A stretch of 64,000 bases of DNA from Candidatus Villigracilis saccharophilus (GCA_016709305.1 JADJNA010000018.1:46078-110077); one strand, 5' to 3'. Counted from the stretch's first letter, positions 50,748 through 59,534 are shown. Numbers and translations are program-made. The notes: generated by a model not told the origin, from the sequence alone.

Positions 50748-51323
50748 ATGACAAAATCTATCGAGTCTTTGCAAAATATATTTGACGGATGGAATGGATA
50801 TCATCAAAGCATAGTCAATGCTGTTACACCATTGACTCCAGAGCAATTAATTTGGCGTCCCAAAGATAATTTCAATTCCGTTGGCGAATTAGTTCGGCAT
50901 ATCAGTTTAGGACGGCTGACATGGCTCATGCGAATGGGCGCACCTGGAAGTGATGAAGTAGCAAAGCAAATTAGCGATTGGGTGCAAGATAGCGATGGTA
51001 ATAATGATATTGTGGAAACTTCTATTGCTATCACAGAGCAACCCATAGAATTAGCGCGTTGGCTCAATTTAACTTGGCAGATAGTTGAAGATTCTCTTAA
51101 ATGATGGACAGTAACAGACCTTGCTGAAACTTATAAACATAAGTGGAATGGGCAAGTATATGATGTGTCTCGGCAATGGACAATTTGGCGTGTGATGAAT
51201 CACGATATTCATCATGGTGGAGAACTATCCCTTATGCTTGGATTACAAGGTATAGAAGCGTTTGAATTAAGTGCTTTGTTTGGTCATGTTATCTTGCCAC
51301 CCTTGTCTAGTGACTCCAGTTAA
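50748..51323 (+). pseudogene. DinB-family protein with in-frame stop
   Basis: One continuous frame of 191 codons encodes a DinB-like four-helix bundle. The metal-binding histidines are visible in VRHISL and in NHDIHHGGELSLMLG. A single TGA at 51102-51104 (codon 119) interrupts it, directly before TGG; without it the text reads EDSLK-WTVTDLAE, as in homologues, which suggests a CGA-to-TGA change. No frame change is involved, unlike the other damaged genes. DinB proteins are metal-dependent thiol or bacillithiol/mycothiol transferase-like enzymes, often stress related. The gene is bracketed by GTTGGCTGGC (50698) and its exact complement (51345). Confidence 0.8.
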
Positions 51324-51344
51324 CAAAGGGTAATTTCCAAAATC

Positions 51345-51507
51345 GCCAGCCAACAAAGCGTCCTCAGCCCCCTCCGTCCTTCGGACACCTCCATCATTTG
51401 AAGATCACAATTGGAGGAGGAAGATCCTGTGGCTTCGAGATTTTTCTGCTCACGAGCAGAGTCTGCGGGTGCTGGGCATGGTCCGCGCGAAGGGGTGGCG
51501 GTTGCGC
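51345..51507 (+). repeat. attC-like recombination-site candidate
   Basis: About 160 bp from the inverse core AGCCAAC (51348-51354, followed by AAAGCG) to GTTGCGC (51501-51507). It contains the hairpins GTCC-TTCG-GGAC and CTGCTC-AC-GAGCAG, which recur at other boundaries of the array. Confidence 0.5.
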
Positions 51508-51558
51508 CCATCACTGTGTAACCTTTATTGGTAAGTTTAGAAATAAGCGGAGATTGCT

Positions 51559-52530
51559 ATGATTGAAAAAACTCATCTTGACCCTGGTCTGACTCTACGC
51601 CCTGCCAGTTCAATAGACACCAATGCCGTAGCAAAACTCAATCATGATGTTGCGGAAATGGAAGGCGATTCGCTGTTTGTGCTTACCGCTGAAGAACTGG
51701 CAAACGAGTGGGAAAATGAAGGCTTCAACTTGGAGCGTGATGTTTTTGTTGTAGAAACTCAAGACGGGCGTTTGGTTGGTAGTGAAGAATTCTATAATGA
51801 AAGCGGTCACTATAAACTTAAAGCCGATGGATGTGTCCATCCAGAATTTAGAGGGCTGGGCATTGGCTCATCTCTACTTGAAAAAATAACAGAGCGTGCG
51901 CAGGCTGAACTGAAACTTGCCGCGCCTAATGTCCGGGTATTTATCCAAAGTTTAATCAATAACAAAGATGAAGCGGGTCACAACTTGCTTAAAAACAATG
52001 GATACTCTCTTGTTCGTTATTTTTGGCGCATGGAAATCAAATTACAGGAAGCCCCACCCGCTATAAACCTTCCTTCTGGTATTGAACTGCGACCATTCAT
52101 CAAAGATGAACATGCAGTTGCAGTCTGGCAAGCAGATGATGAAGCATTCCGTGACCATTGGGGCAGCCATGACCGTACCTTTCAAGAATGGTCTCATGCA
52201 AAATTTGGCAATCCCAATTTTGACCCTGCGCTATGGATGATTGCATGGGATGGAAATGAAATAGCAGGCTTTTCCCAGAACCGCTTCCGTAAAGGAATTG
52301 GCTGGATTGGAACAATTGCCGTCCGTCGCCCATGGCGTGGAAAAGGTCTTGGCATAGCCCTAATGCATCATACTTTTGGCGAGTTTTACAAACGCGGTAC
52401 GGCAATCATTGGTTTAGGTGTTGATTCTGCCAACCTAACAGGAGCCACGCGCCTTTATGAGCGGGCAGGCATGTATGTGGCAGGTGAATTTGCTTTGTAC
52501 GAAAAAGAATTGAGAAAGGGAGAAAGTTAG
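51559..52530 (+). CDS. Tandem GNAT acetyltransferase
   Basis: The protein has 323 residues and two GNAT folds, about 8-160 and 170-318. The acetyl-CoA loop of the first is HPEFRGLGIGSSLL and of the second RRPWRGKGLGIALM; both match the R/Q-x-x-G-x-G/A consensus. The second half is the better catalytic candidate. The layout resembles mycothiol-synthase-like proteins, but the substrate is unknown; self-protection by acetylating a small toxic molecule is a common role of cassette-borne GNATs. The ATG follows GGAG at seven bases. It lies between two attC-like segments. Confidence 0.88.
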   Translation: MIEKTHLDPGLTLRPASSIDTNAVAKLNHDVAEMEGDSLFVLTAEELANEWENEGFNLERDVFVVETQDGRLVGSEEFYNESGHYKLKADGCVHPEFRGLGIGSSLLEKITERAQAELKLAAPNVRVFIQSLINNKDEAGHNLLKNNGYSLVRYFWRMEIKLQEAPPAINLPSGIELRPFIKDEHAVAVWQADDEAFRDHWGSHDRTFQEWSHAKFGNPNFDPALWMIAWDGNEIAGFSQNRFRKGIGWIGTIAVRRPWRGKGLGIALMHHTFGEFYKRGTAIIGLGVDSANLTGATRLYERAGMYVAGEFALYEKELRKGES

Positions 52531-52546
52531 CCTTTCCAAAAACACC

Positions 52547-52717
52547 GCCCACCGATTAGCGCAGATGAAGAGATAGGGCCTCTTCTGTCCTTCGGACCTC
52601 GCAGCGTCCCCTAGAGGGGAAGACTGCGGGTTGGGAGGGATTTGGGTTCGAGGTTTATTTCGCCCACGAGCAGAGGCCGCGGATGCGGCGCCAGTCGGCG
52701 CAAAAGGTTGGGTGTTT
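52547..52717 (+). repeat. attC-like recombination-site candidate
   Basis: Runs from a degenerate inverse core GCCCACC (52547-52553, then GATTAGCG) to GTTGGGT (52707-52713). It shares GGGGAAGACTGCGG and the CACGAGCAGAG block with the other boundaries. GTTGGGTGTTT pairs with AAACGCCCAAT (53312-53322) at 9 of 11 positions. Confidence 0.5.
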
Positions 52718-52776
52718 GACCTGCAAACATTATGTCGCAAAACTGCTCGGAATAATATATAAAAAGGAACATAGTT

Positions 52777-53304
52777 ATGATTCATACAAGCAATCTTCAA
52801 CTGCTCCCCTTCGAACGATTTCACATAGAAGCGCTTTTGCATGACAAGCATGACCTTGCAGAAATTTTACAGCTTAACATCCCTGATAGTTGGCCTAACT
52901 TCCCAGAGGCATTTGCCGTTCTGGTTAACGAATCTGACGAATCGGAACAATTTCCAGTTGACTGGCACGGATACTTCCTTATTCTCCCAAAAGATCATAT
53001 ACTTATTGGTAGTGGTGGTTTTAAAGGTAAACCTGACGAATCGGGCACAGTAGAAATTGGTTATGAAATTGCTTCCGAACATTGGAATCGAGGATTTGCT
53101 ACTGAGGCGGCTCAAGGGATGATCGCTTATGCATTTGCACACAAAGATGTGCATGCTGTCATTGCGCATACTTTAGCTGAGATAAACGCATCCAATACTG
53201 TGTTGAAAAAAGTGGGGATGAACTTCATTGCTGAAGTGGACGATCCTGAAGAAGGTAAGATATGGCGATGGCAAATCAATCGAAATGAATATTGTCCATC
53301 CTAA
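52777..53304 (+). CDS. GNAT acetyltransferase (RimJ/RimL-like)
   Basis: The protein has 175 residues, one GNAT fold. IGYEIASEHWNRGFATEAAQ is the typical RimJ/RimL-type acetyl-CoA loop (W-N-R-G-F-A-T-E-A). The end of the fold (INASNTVLKKVGM) is also classic. Such enzymes acetylate ribosomal-protein N-termini or small molecules; no substrate can be assigned. AAAGGAAC precedes the ATG. It is a single-gene cassette candidate. Confidence 0.9.
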   Translation: MIHTSNLQLLPFERFHIEALLHDKHDLAEILQLNIPDSWPNFPEAFAVLVNESDESEQFPVDWHGYFLILPKDHILIGSGGFKGKPDESGTVEIGYEIASEHWNRGFATEAAQGMIAYAFAHKDVHAVIAHTLAEINASNTVLKKVGMNFIAEVDDPEEGKIWRWQINRNEYCPS

Positions 53305-53311
53305 ACCACAA

Positions 53312-53474
53312 AAACGCCCAATAAAGCGTGGTTAGAAACCAAGCTTTATTGGGCGCGATGCCCACTCCGTCATACGCTTCGCATGAGGAGGAAGGACGGT
53401 TGGCTTTGAGTATTTTTGTGTGCCCGGGTAGAGTCCGGGCCTGGGGCACTGTCCAGTAACGGAATACGTTAGCC
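53312..53474 (+). repeat. attC-like recombination-site candidate
   Basis: About 160 bp from GCCCAAT (53316-53322, then AAAGCG) to GTTAGCC (53468-53474). It contains the hairpin GCCCAATAAAGC/GCTTTATTGGGC and CCCGGGTAGAGTCCGGG. The GTAACGGAATACGTTAG end looks like a simple core site. Confidence 0.5.
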
Positions 53475-53498
53475 CACTCTCTAATCCTAGAAGGTTTT

Positions 53499-54259
53499 AT
53501 GAAGGATCAAACATCCAATAATCACAGGTCCAACAAATTTCCGTGGAATTTTGTTGGACAGATAGTTCTAGCCCTGGTCTTTTTTACTTGCTGGGCTTGC
53601 TGATGACTTCTTTAAGTTTTGCCGGCAGGAATGGAATTGATATACAAGCAACACAAGCCATTTCTTCATTAGAGATCTTCGATAATTTTGGCTTTAAAGT
53701 GTTTGATACAAAATGGAACGAGTCTACCTGGGCAGAAGTTGGCTCAGGATCACATATTGAGCAACTTGATGGAATATTGATATTGTCGCGTGAAGTGGAA
53801 GGCTTTGGCGGACTCGTTGCCCATGGGCGTAAATGGTTCCTCAGTCAAATCAACTACGTAGAGAGCAGACTGATGTTAAGCAGTGATATTCAAACATTGA
53901 CTGGGGATGTTGGCTTTGAGATTAATACTGATATTAATGGAAATAAGTGGTTTGTCAAATGTAGAATTCAGGGTGGGCATGGTAAAAATACGGCATCAAT
54001 TCTTTGTAATACGACAGATGGATTTTCAACGACCGCTGTGAGAGCTTCCTATGATACATGGTGCCTTGTAAGATTTGAAGTTGATTCTGAAAACGGAGCG
54101 ATAACTTTCTTTGTAGATGGACAAAATGTTGGCAAATACCTTCCACAAGATATAAACAAGTTAAAAAATGCAGAATATTCACTTATACTGGACGGATCAT
54201 CGTCAAATAAAGGTTCCCTTACTGGTTCGTTTGATTATGTACAATTGAAAAACAAATAA
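53499..54259 (+). CDS. Membrane-anchored jelly-roll (LamG-like) protein, apparent frameshift near 53582
   Basis: About 253 residues if one T is added to the T run at 53579-53585. The start is then the ATG at 53499, after AGAAGG, and a membrane helix (about 18-40, GQIVLALVFFYLLGLLMTSL) precedes the exported part. The exported part is beta-rich and resembles a concanavalin/laminin-G-like sandwich (EVGSGSHIEQLDG, WCLVRFEVDSENGAITFFVDGQNVG), so it may bind sugars or cell-surface material. Without the correction the frame would start at a GTG at 53543. No catalytic residues are recognised. It lies between two attC-like segments. Confidence 0.65.
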
Positions 54260-54278
54260 GTCTTGAAATCATCAATAA

Positions 54279-54568
54279 CGAGCCAACAAAGGGTTCTCTA
54301 CCTCCTCCGCCTGCGCAAAGCGGACACCTACCATTCGCACCAAACGCAGAGCGGTGCAAGTGTCGCTTCTCAGGTACTGTGTGCCCCAAAAATACCCAAG
54401 AGAGTGTCGGGTAGGGATTATATGGTTTGATGATCGTACGCTTCGCGGGAGGAGGAAGGGCGGCGGTGGATAACATTTGAATATAATTTGTTACACAAGT
54501 CCGCGCTAGATAATGCCCTGCATGAGGGGATTTTACAAAAATTCTTTCTGAACACATTGTTGGCTGGC
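54279..54568 (+). repeat. attC-like intergenic segment, long form
   Basis: From AGCCAAC (54281-54287, then AAAGGG) to GTTGGCT (54559-54565). The block GCGGTGCAAGTGTCGCTTC...TACTGTGTG (54350-54390) recurs at 55387-55420. The last 34 bases repeat the sequence at 49213-49246. No gene is supported in this 343-bp gap. Confidence 0.5.
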
Positions 54569-54602
54569 TATTGGCAATATAATCTAAAAAGGAATCTTCA
54601 CT

Positions 54603-55316
54603 ATGCAACAATCTCCCCGATTAAGCAACCGCGAAAGGGAAACCTTGCAACTATTATTAGAAGGTAAAAGCAATAAATTAATTGCGCTGGATATGAAGGT
54701 CTCTGAACGCACGGTTGAATTCCATTTGAAAAATATATACTCGAAATTTCAGGTAAATTCAAGAATGGAATTAGTTTTGAGACTAAAAAACGACATGAAT
54801 TGGCTCGAATCTGAAAAACTAGGGTATTCCACAGTTGCGGATAAGAGAATTCTTGCTGAAAATGATGACGGACTCAATCTATCGAATTGGGTTACATCAT
54901 TGAGAGATGCCGTCTTTAAAATCGGCAAGGAGTTAAGAATGAAAGCTTCTTCAAATTCAAGTACCGATAATGAAACAAGCCCGATTACATTCCACGAGTC
55001 AATCCGCAGATGCTTAACAAAATACGCAGAATTCAATGGACGAGCATCGCGTTCAGAATTCTGGTGGTTTGCATTGTTTATCGTGATATGCCTTTCTGCA
55101 ATTACGCTTTTAAATGAAACTATTGGAGAAGTGTTTCTTCTTGCTACTTTACTGCCTCTATTGGCGGCAGGTTCACGCCGACTTCACGATAGTGGAAAAA
55201 GCGCGTGGCAGTTGTTATATCTATTAGTTCCGGTTGCTGGAGTTTTCATAGTAGGTAGTTTATGGGTATTGCCATCAATGGGATCCTTGTCAGAGGAGGA
55301 TACGCTTTCAGCATAG
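54603..55316 (+). CDS. LuxR-type HTH fused to a DUF805 membrane domain
   Basis: The protein has 237 residues. Residues about 5-65 are a GerE/LuxR helix-turn-helix (LSNREREtLQLLLEG, then VSERTVEFHLKNIYSKF). A 75-residue linker leads to a DUF805 domain (about 140-230) with the signature FNGRASRSEFWWF and membrane helices (SRRLHDSGKSAW). The protein is therefore a DNA-binding domain tethered to the membrane by a DUF805 module. It might be a membrane-bound transcription factor. AAAGGAA precedes the ATG. It is an array gene with attC-like segments on both sides. Confidence 0.82.
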   Translation: MQQSPRLSNRERETLQLLLEGKSNKLIALDMKVSERTVEFHLKNIYSKFQVNSRMELVLRLKNDMNWLESEKLGYSTVADKRILAENDDGLNLSNWVTSLRDAVFKIGKELRMKASSNSSTDNETSPITFHESIRRCLTKYAEFNGRASRSEFWWFALFIVICLSAITLLNETIGEVFLLATLLPLLAAGSRRLHDSGKSAWQLLYLLVPVAGVFIVGSLWVLPSMGSLSEEDTLSA

Positions 55317-55340
55317 TGTCAAGAGATCAGCACCTCTTCT

Positions 55341-55500
55341 GGCCCACCGCACTGCGTTCCCAGGCACCGCCCGCCAGGGAACGCAGTGCGGTGCAAGTGT
55401 CGCTTCGAGTACTGTGTGTCCCCCAAATACTCAAGACTGTGTTGGGTAGGGATTTATTGATCTGCCCGCATCAGATGAATCAAAGCTTAATCTGTTGGGA
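55341..55500 (+). repeat. attC-like segment with a 17-bp perfect hairpin
   Basis: The inverted repeat 55345-55361 / 55377-55393 (CACCGCACTGCGTTCCC and its complement) has a 15-nt loop. A degenerate inverse core GCCCACC lies at its left edge, and a core-like GTTGGGA (55494-55500) closes the segment, about 160 bp in all. Confidence 0.5.
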
Positions 55501-55527
55501 AGTTCACTCTGTAAATTTTAAGAAAGT

Positions 55528-56253
55528 ATGGATAACTATCATATGGCTATAACTCATCGCCCTTTTTCAGACGGGCAAGATAAATCTCTAATGATTGCTC
55601 TGGCCCGCGAATACTCGGAAAATAATCTCCATGTTGTGGATCTGCCTTTTCGTTTTTCGTGGTTCGTCATGGTTTTCTCTTCACAAATCAATCGGGTTCG
55701 CGACTTGGAACGCGCAGGTTTCAAATGCCAATCTGATGTAGGCGAAGATTCTTGGTCAAAAGTACTGATGCGCCGTTCATCTCAGACACCTGTAAAAATA
55801 TATGAACCCCGTTCGGGTTTTATTGTGCGCTCGCTGGCAGGCGAATCAGAAGTTCAGAAATATGTTGAACTTCACCAATCCGTTTTTGAAAGCAAAAACA
55901 TGACCTTAGATTGGCGCGCTCGCACACTTCAACATCCTGATTACAAGCCAGATTTGGATATAGTTGTAGAATCTCCTGATAAACGTCTGGTTGCTTTCTG
56001 CATTTGCTGGTTCGATGAAAAATCAATGACAGGGCATGTTGAACCATTGGGGAGTCATAAAGATTTTCGTCAATATGGCTTAGGCAGAGTCGCTCTTTCA
56101 GAAGGATTACGCCGCCTCCAATCTCTTGGCGCACAGAACATTTTTGTTGAAACAGATAACTATCGGAATACTGCTTTTCGGCTTTACGAGTTGTTCGATT
56201 TTCTGACGATACAAGATGTTCATGTATTTCGAAAGGATTATGAAACCGAATAG
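55528..56253 (+). CDS. GNAT acetyltransferase with shortened N-terminal half
   Basis: The protein has 241 residues. The C-terminal GNAT fold (about 95-235) is complete: DFRQYGLGRVALSEGLRRL is the acetyl-CoA loop and VETDNYRNTAFRLYELFDF the end of the fold. The N-terminal part begins like a second GNAT domain (VVDLPFRFS) but jumps directly into its last segment (WFVMVFSSQINRVRDLERAGF), so its acetyl-CoA loop is absent. An internal in-frame deletion is the simplest explanation. The catalytic half may still work. Substrate unknown. Confidence 0.82.
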   Translation: MDNYHMAITHRPFSDGQDKSLMIALAREYSENNLHVVDLPFRFSWFVMVFSSQINRVRDLERAGFKCQSDVGEDSWSKVLMRRSSQTPVKIYEPRSGFIVRSLAGESEVQKYVELHQSVFESKNMTLDWRARTLQHPDYKPDLDIVVESPDKRLVAFCICWFDEKSMTGHVEPLGSHKDFRQYGLGRVALSEGLRRLQSLGAQNIFVETDNYRNTAFRLYELFDFLTIQDVHVFRKDYETE

Positions 56254-56287
56254 CTAGCCCCATTTCCTAACCCCATTTCAAAACCAA

Positions 56288-56384
56288 CGCCCAATGAAGC
56301 GGGGATCTCTTCTGCCCTCACCTAAAGGGGAAGACTGCGGATTGGGAGTGTTCAGGCTTGGTGTCGCTACGCGTTCTGTTTAGC
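56288..56384 (+). repeat. attC-like segment, short form
   Basis: From GCCCAAT (56288-56294, then GAAGCG) to a core-like GTTTAGC (56378-56384), about 97 bp. It repeats GGGGAAGACTGCGGATTGGG seen at 50517. The right-hand core is the weakest of the set. Confidence 0.4.
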
Positions 56385-56452
56385 AGCACAAACCCTTTCA
56401 CCCGTATACAATATATGCGCGCTGGCGCTGATCACTTACAGAGAGAAATAAA

Positions 56453-57104
56453 TTGAATCAACAATCGTTTTGGTCGGAAGGGCAGAAAACAATTTTGCGC
56501 GGAGTCGGGAAAAAAGTTCTTTGGGCATTTCCCACTAGGGTTGTTCAAGACACATCTGATCTTCTAGTTTTGTATATGCCGGCCGGCGTTCTTTGGAAAA
56601 ACGTAAAACAAAAAAACTACGCCAAAAGAGTATTTGTTTGAAGATCAAGTAAATATCGTAGATTTCCATTGGCATAGAATCGATGTATTGTTTTTGATCG
56701 TTACGGGTGATTCTTTTAGCGCTTATGTCATGTGTGGCAGCGGCACAAAAAACTGGATCGCTGGCACATCAATTTACAAGAGCCAATTCGCCGCACAAAA
56801 TTGGTTTTGATACAATGGAAAATATGCTTGATATTGTAATCAGTCCTGATATGTCCACATGGGAATGGAAAGATGAAGATGAATTTATAGAATCCCAGAA
56901 AGAAGGTCACTATTCCATCGAGAAAGCCCGTGAAATTTGGGCTGAAGGCGAAAGAGCAATCAGATTGACAACTCTGCCGAGCGACGTTCAATGTATGAAA
57001 AATGGGCTGGATTGCAGGCAAACCCCGAATGGAGTATTCCACAATTAGCTCCACTTTTGGACATATTTAATTTCGATAAGAGCTCCTTGCAAAATAATGT
57101 ATGA
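56453..57104 (+). pseudogene. DUF402-family protein broken by about four frameshifts
   Basis: Pieces in three frames give a full DUF402 protein in order: FWSEGQKTILRGVGKKVLWA with DTSDLLVLYMPAG, then FEDQVNIVDFHWHRIDVLFL, then WHINLQEPIRRTK joined to IGFDTMENMLDIVI, WEWKDEDEFIE and SIEKAREIWAEG, and finally MYEKWAGLQANPEWSIP. DUF402 proteins are nucleoside-phosphatase-like beta barrels that bind divalent metal. The start is a TTG after AGAGAG. At least one break is in an A run (56797-56804). The damage is heavier than in neighbours, so real decay is possible, but sequencing error cannot be excluded. Confidence 0.7.
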
Positions 57105-57205
57105 TCCAAGCCCGCGCCGGCCACCAAAGCGGATTGACCATGTCATCCCGCGAAAGCGGTCACCTGGACGGCTTTGCCATGAATTACTAACAGGATAAAC
57201 AAAAG

Positions 57206-58077
57206 ATGAAAGATAAGATTGTTTTAATCACAGGCGCGACCAATGGCATAGGCAAGCAAACTGCGCTATCTCTTGCAAAAATGAACGCGCAAGTATTTAT
57301 CACCGGTCGCAATCAAAAAGCGGAGCAGAAGCAGTTGATGAAATAAAACAGTTGAGTGGAAATTCTAGGGTTGATCTGCTTTTGGCGGATGTGTCAAAGC
57401 AAGCAGATATCAAAGCATTAGCCAGTCAAGTCAAAGAAAAATATACTCGACTCGACATTCTGATTAACAATGCAGGTTTAGCCGCCGCCAAACGGCAAAC
57501 AACTTACGATGGGGTTGAATCAAATTTTGCGGTCAATGTGGTTGCGCCTTTTCTTCTGACCCATCTGTTGTTAGATTCGCTAAAAAACAGCCAGTCTGCG
57601 CGGGTTATCACTCTTATGGGCGGCGATGTCCCCAACAAATTAGAAACTGATAATATACAGAGTGAGCGGAATTTTGACGGGCTAAATTCCTATTCCCAAT
57701 CTAAACTCGCAATGATGATGGTAATGTACGAGTTTTCGCAACATGTCCAAGGCTCAAAGATCACAATGAATTGCTGTTATCCGGGACAAGCCAGCACAAA
57801 CATGACCCGTAATGTAACGCCTGAAATGCTTCCTAAAGCCATGCGCTGGATGTTCCCAATATTCAAATTAATGACCCGACCCGATAACGATAAATCAGCT
57901 GCGAAGGCATCACAGTCATCAGTTTACCTGGCTTCTTCTATCGAAGTTGAAGGCATCACAGGAAAATATTTCAACCCGAAATGCAAAGAAACCACAATGC
58001 CTAAGATCGTTTTCGATCCGGAAGTACGTCAGAATATGTGGAAAAGAGTTCAGCAAATTGCAGGCGTGCCTGCATAA
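57206..58077 (+). CDS. Short-chain dehydrogenase/reductase (apparent frameshift near 57318)
   Basis: About 290 residues after adding one A to the AAAAA run at 57316-57320. The NAD(P) motif is TGATNGIGKQTA (near the start, ATG at 57206 after AGGA). The structural motif is NNAG in ILINNAGLAA. The catalytic Tyr and Lys are in NSYSQSKLA (YxxxK). The length and the PGQASTNMTRN loop resemble retinol-dehydrogenase-like SDRs. It reduces or oxidises a carbonyl/alcohol with NAD(P)H; substrate unknown. The 100 bp before it contain a degenerate boundary (GGCCACCAAAGCGG at about 57118), and an inverse core GCCCAAC (58107-58113) follows it. Confidence 0.82.
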
Positions 58078-58147
58078 CCACCGGGGGGGCTTCGCGTGCT
58101 GCTCCCGCCCAACATCCACCAGCACAAATGACTAGGCGGTTTCGTCT

Positions 58148-59461
58148 CATGGTTTTTCCAAGGTCGCTTGACAAGAGGTAAAAAATAGATCCTTCTCGGT
58201 ACAATTGCGAGTGACGAACAAGCAAAAAATACTGAGGAGGATCTGAAATGCATTATAGCGCAAGGAGAGTGAAGCAGGATTATGGAGCAACGGGAGTTTT
58301 GTATGATCTTGGAAGTGTGTATGAGGGATTATCCAAGATAACAGACAAGCGAAAAGCGCGGGGGAAGCTATATCGAATAGAAACAATTATGATAATCATA
58401 GTGCTGGCAAAAATGAGCGGGGAGGATAAACCGAGCGGGATAACGGAATGGGGAAAACATCATGGGAAAGAGATTGTGGAATTGATGCAGTTGAAGAAGT
58501 CGCAGATGCCAAGCCTGAACACGTATCGGCGGATGCTGGCAGACGTGGCATGTCAGGCAGAGGTGGAGCGCGTGGTCGGAAAATATAATCAGCAGGGTGA
58601 GCATGGGGAAGTGTATGCCTTGGATGGAAAAGCAGTGCGGGGAATGCGCAAGAAAGATGACGAGGAATGGCGAGAATATATGTTGAGCGTATACGATGTG
58701 GAGCAGAGGAAGGTGCTGTCGCAAGTGGAGGTGGGACGCAAAGAAAATGAGATCACGAAGGCTCCCAAAGCGCTGGAATGTGTGGAAATCTCACAAAAAG
58801 TGGTCACCGGGGATGCAATGCACACTCAAAAAGCGCTATCCGCCCAGATTGTGAGGCAAGGCGGAGACTATATCTTTCCAGTCAAAGAAAACCAATTGAA
58901 CCTATACAAAAACATCCAGCAACTCTTTGCACCAGAATATCCGAAGGCTGGATTTGGAAAGATCGAGACAGATTTCCTAACCGTTGAGAAAGTCAACAAA
59001 GGTCACGGGCGTCTTGAAAAACGAATTCTGACCACCAGTGAAATGCTCAACTCTTATTCGACCTGGCCGGGTCTGGCTCAAGTCTATCGCCTGGAAAGAC
59101 AATTCCAATGGTGGCGCAGTGGACGCTGTTACCGAACATCTTGTGAAGTGGAATTTGGCATTACAAGTTTGTCTCGCAAAAAAATCACGCCAGAGCGCTT
59201 GTTATATTTACGCCGGAAGCATTGGGGGATTGAAATTGGATTGCACTACCGACGGGATGTGACGTTCAAGGAAGATGCCACCCGTATGACGATTGGAAAT
59301 ACTGGCAAAGTAATGGCCTCCATTAACAATCTTGTGATCGCTTTGATCCATCAGGCTAATTTCAAAAATGCAGCTCAAGCAAGAAGGTGGTTCGCTGCTC
59401 ATCTCCCCGAAGCTTTTGCCCTACTCACCACCCCATTTTCTTGACCTTGGAAAAGCCATGG
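58148..59461 (+). mobile_element. Complete ISAs1-family insertion sequence
   Basis: The element is 1,314 bp. Its ends are an imperfect inverted repeat: CATGGTTTTTCCAAGGTC at the left and, reversed, CATGGCTTTTCCAAGGTC at the right (17 of 18 identical). The 9-bp sequence GTTTCGTCT is directly repeated on both sides (58139-58147 and 59462-59470) as a target duplication, so the copy is intact and probably recent. It landed in the spacer after the SDR gene of the cassette array. Confidence 0.9.
58248..59444 (+). CDS. ISAs1-family transposase
   Basis: The protein has 398 residues, full length. The DDE catalytic residues are visible: Asp in YALDGKAVRGM, Asp in VTGDAMHTQK and Glu in KHWGIEIGLHYRRDVTF. 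The N-terminal ISAs1-type region (LGSVYEGLSKITDKRKARGK) is present. It cuts and pastes the element between its inverted repeats. GGAGGA lies before the ATG. No frameshift is seen, in contrast to several neighbours. Confidence 0.93.
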   Translation: MHYSARRVKQDYGATGVLYDLGSVYEGLSKITDKRKARGKLYRIETIMIIIVLAKMSGEDKPSGITEWGKHHGKEIVELMQLKKSQMPSLNTYRRMLADVACQAEVERVVGKYNQQGEHGEVYALDGKAVRGMRKKDDEEWREYMLSVYDVEQRKVLSQVEVGRKENEITKAPKALECVEISQKVVTGDAMHTQKALSAQIVRQGGDYIFPVKENQLNLYKNIQQLFAPEYPKAGFGKIETDFLTVEKVNKGHGRLEKRILTTSEMLNSYSTWPGLAQVYRLERQFQWWRSGRCYRTSCEVEFGITSLSRKKITPERLLYLRRKHWGIEIGLHYRRDVTFKEDATRMTIGNTGKVMASINNLVIALIHQANFKNAAQARRWFAAHLPEAFALLTTPFS

Positions 59462-59479
59462 TTTCGTCTCGCCATTACT

Positions 59480-59507
59480 GCACAAAAAGAACAAATGAGC
59501 TATAATA
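59480..59507 (+). promoter_or_regulatory. Possible promoter downstream of the IS
   Basis: A perfect TATAAT (59502-59507) with a weak TGCACA 16 bases upstream stands just before the DUF1801 gene, whose ATG is at 59535 after AAGGAG. Confidence 0.4.
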
Positions 59508-59534
59508 GACTTCAATTAATACAAGGAGTCAACG

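Noticed and set aside
50040..50846. 268-codon open frame on the minus strand in the cassette region
   Set aside because: It overlaps the ends of two plus-strand genes and the repeat-rich spacer, shows no recognisable motif and opposes the uniform direction of the array.
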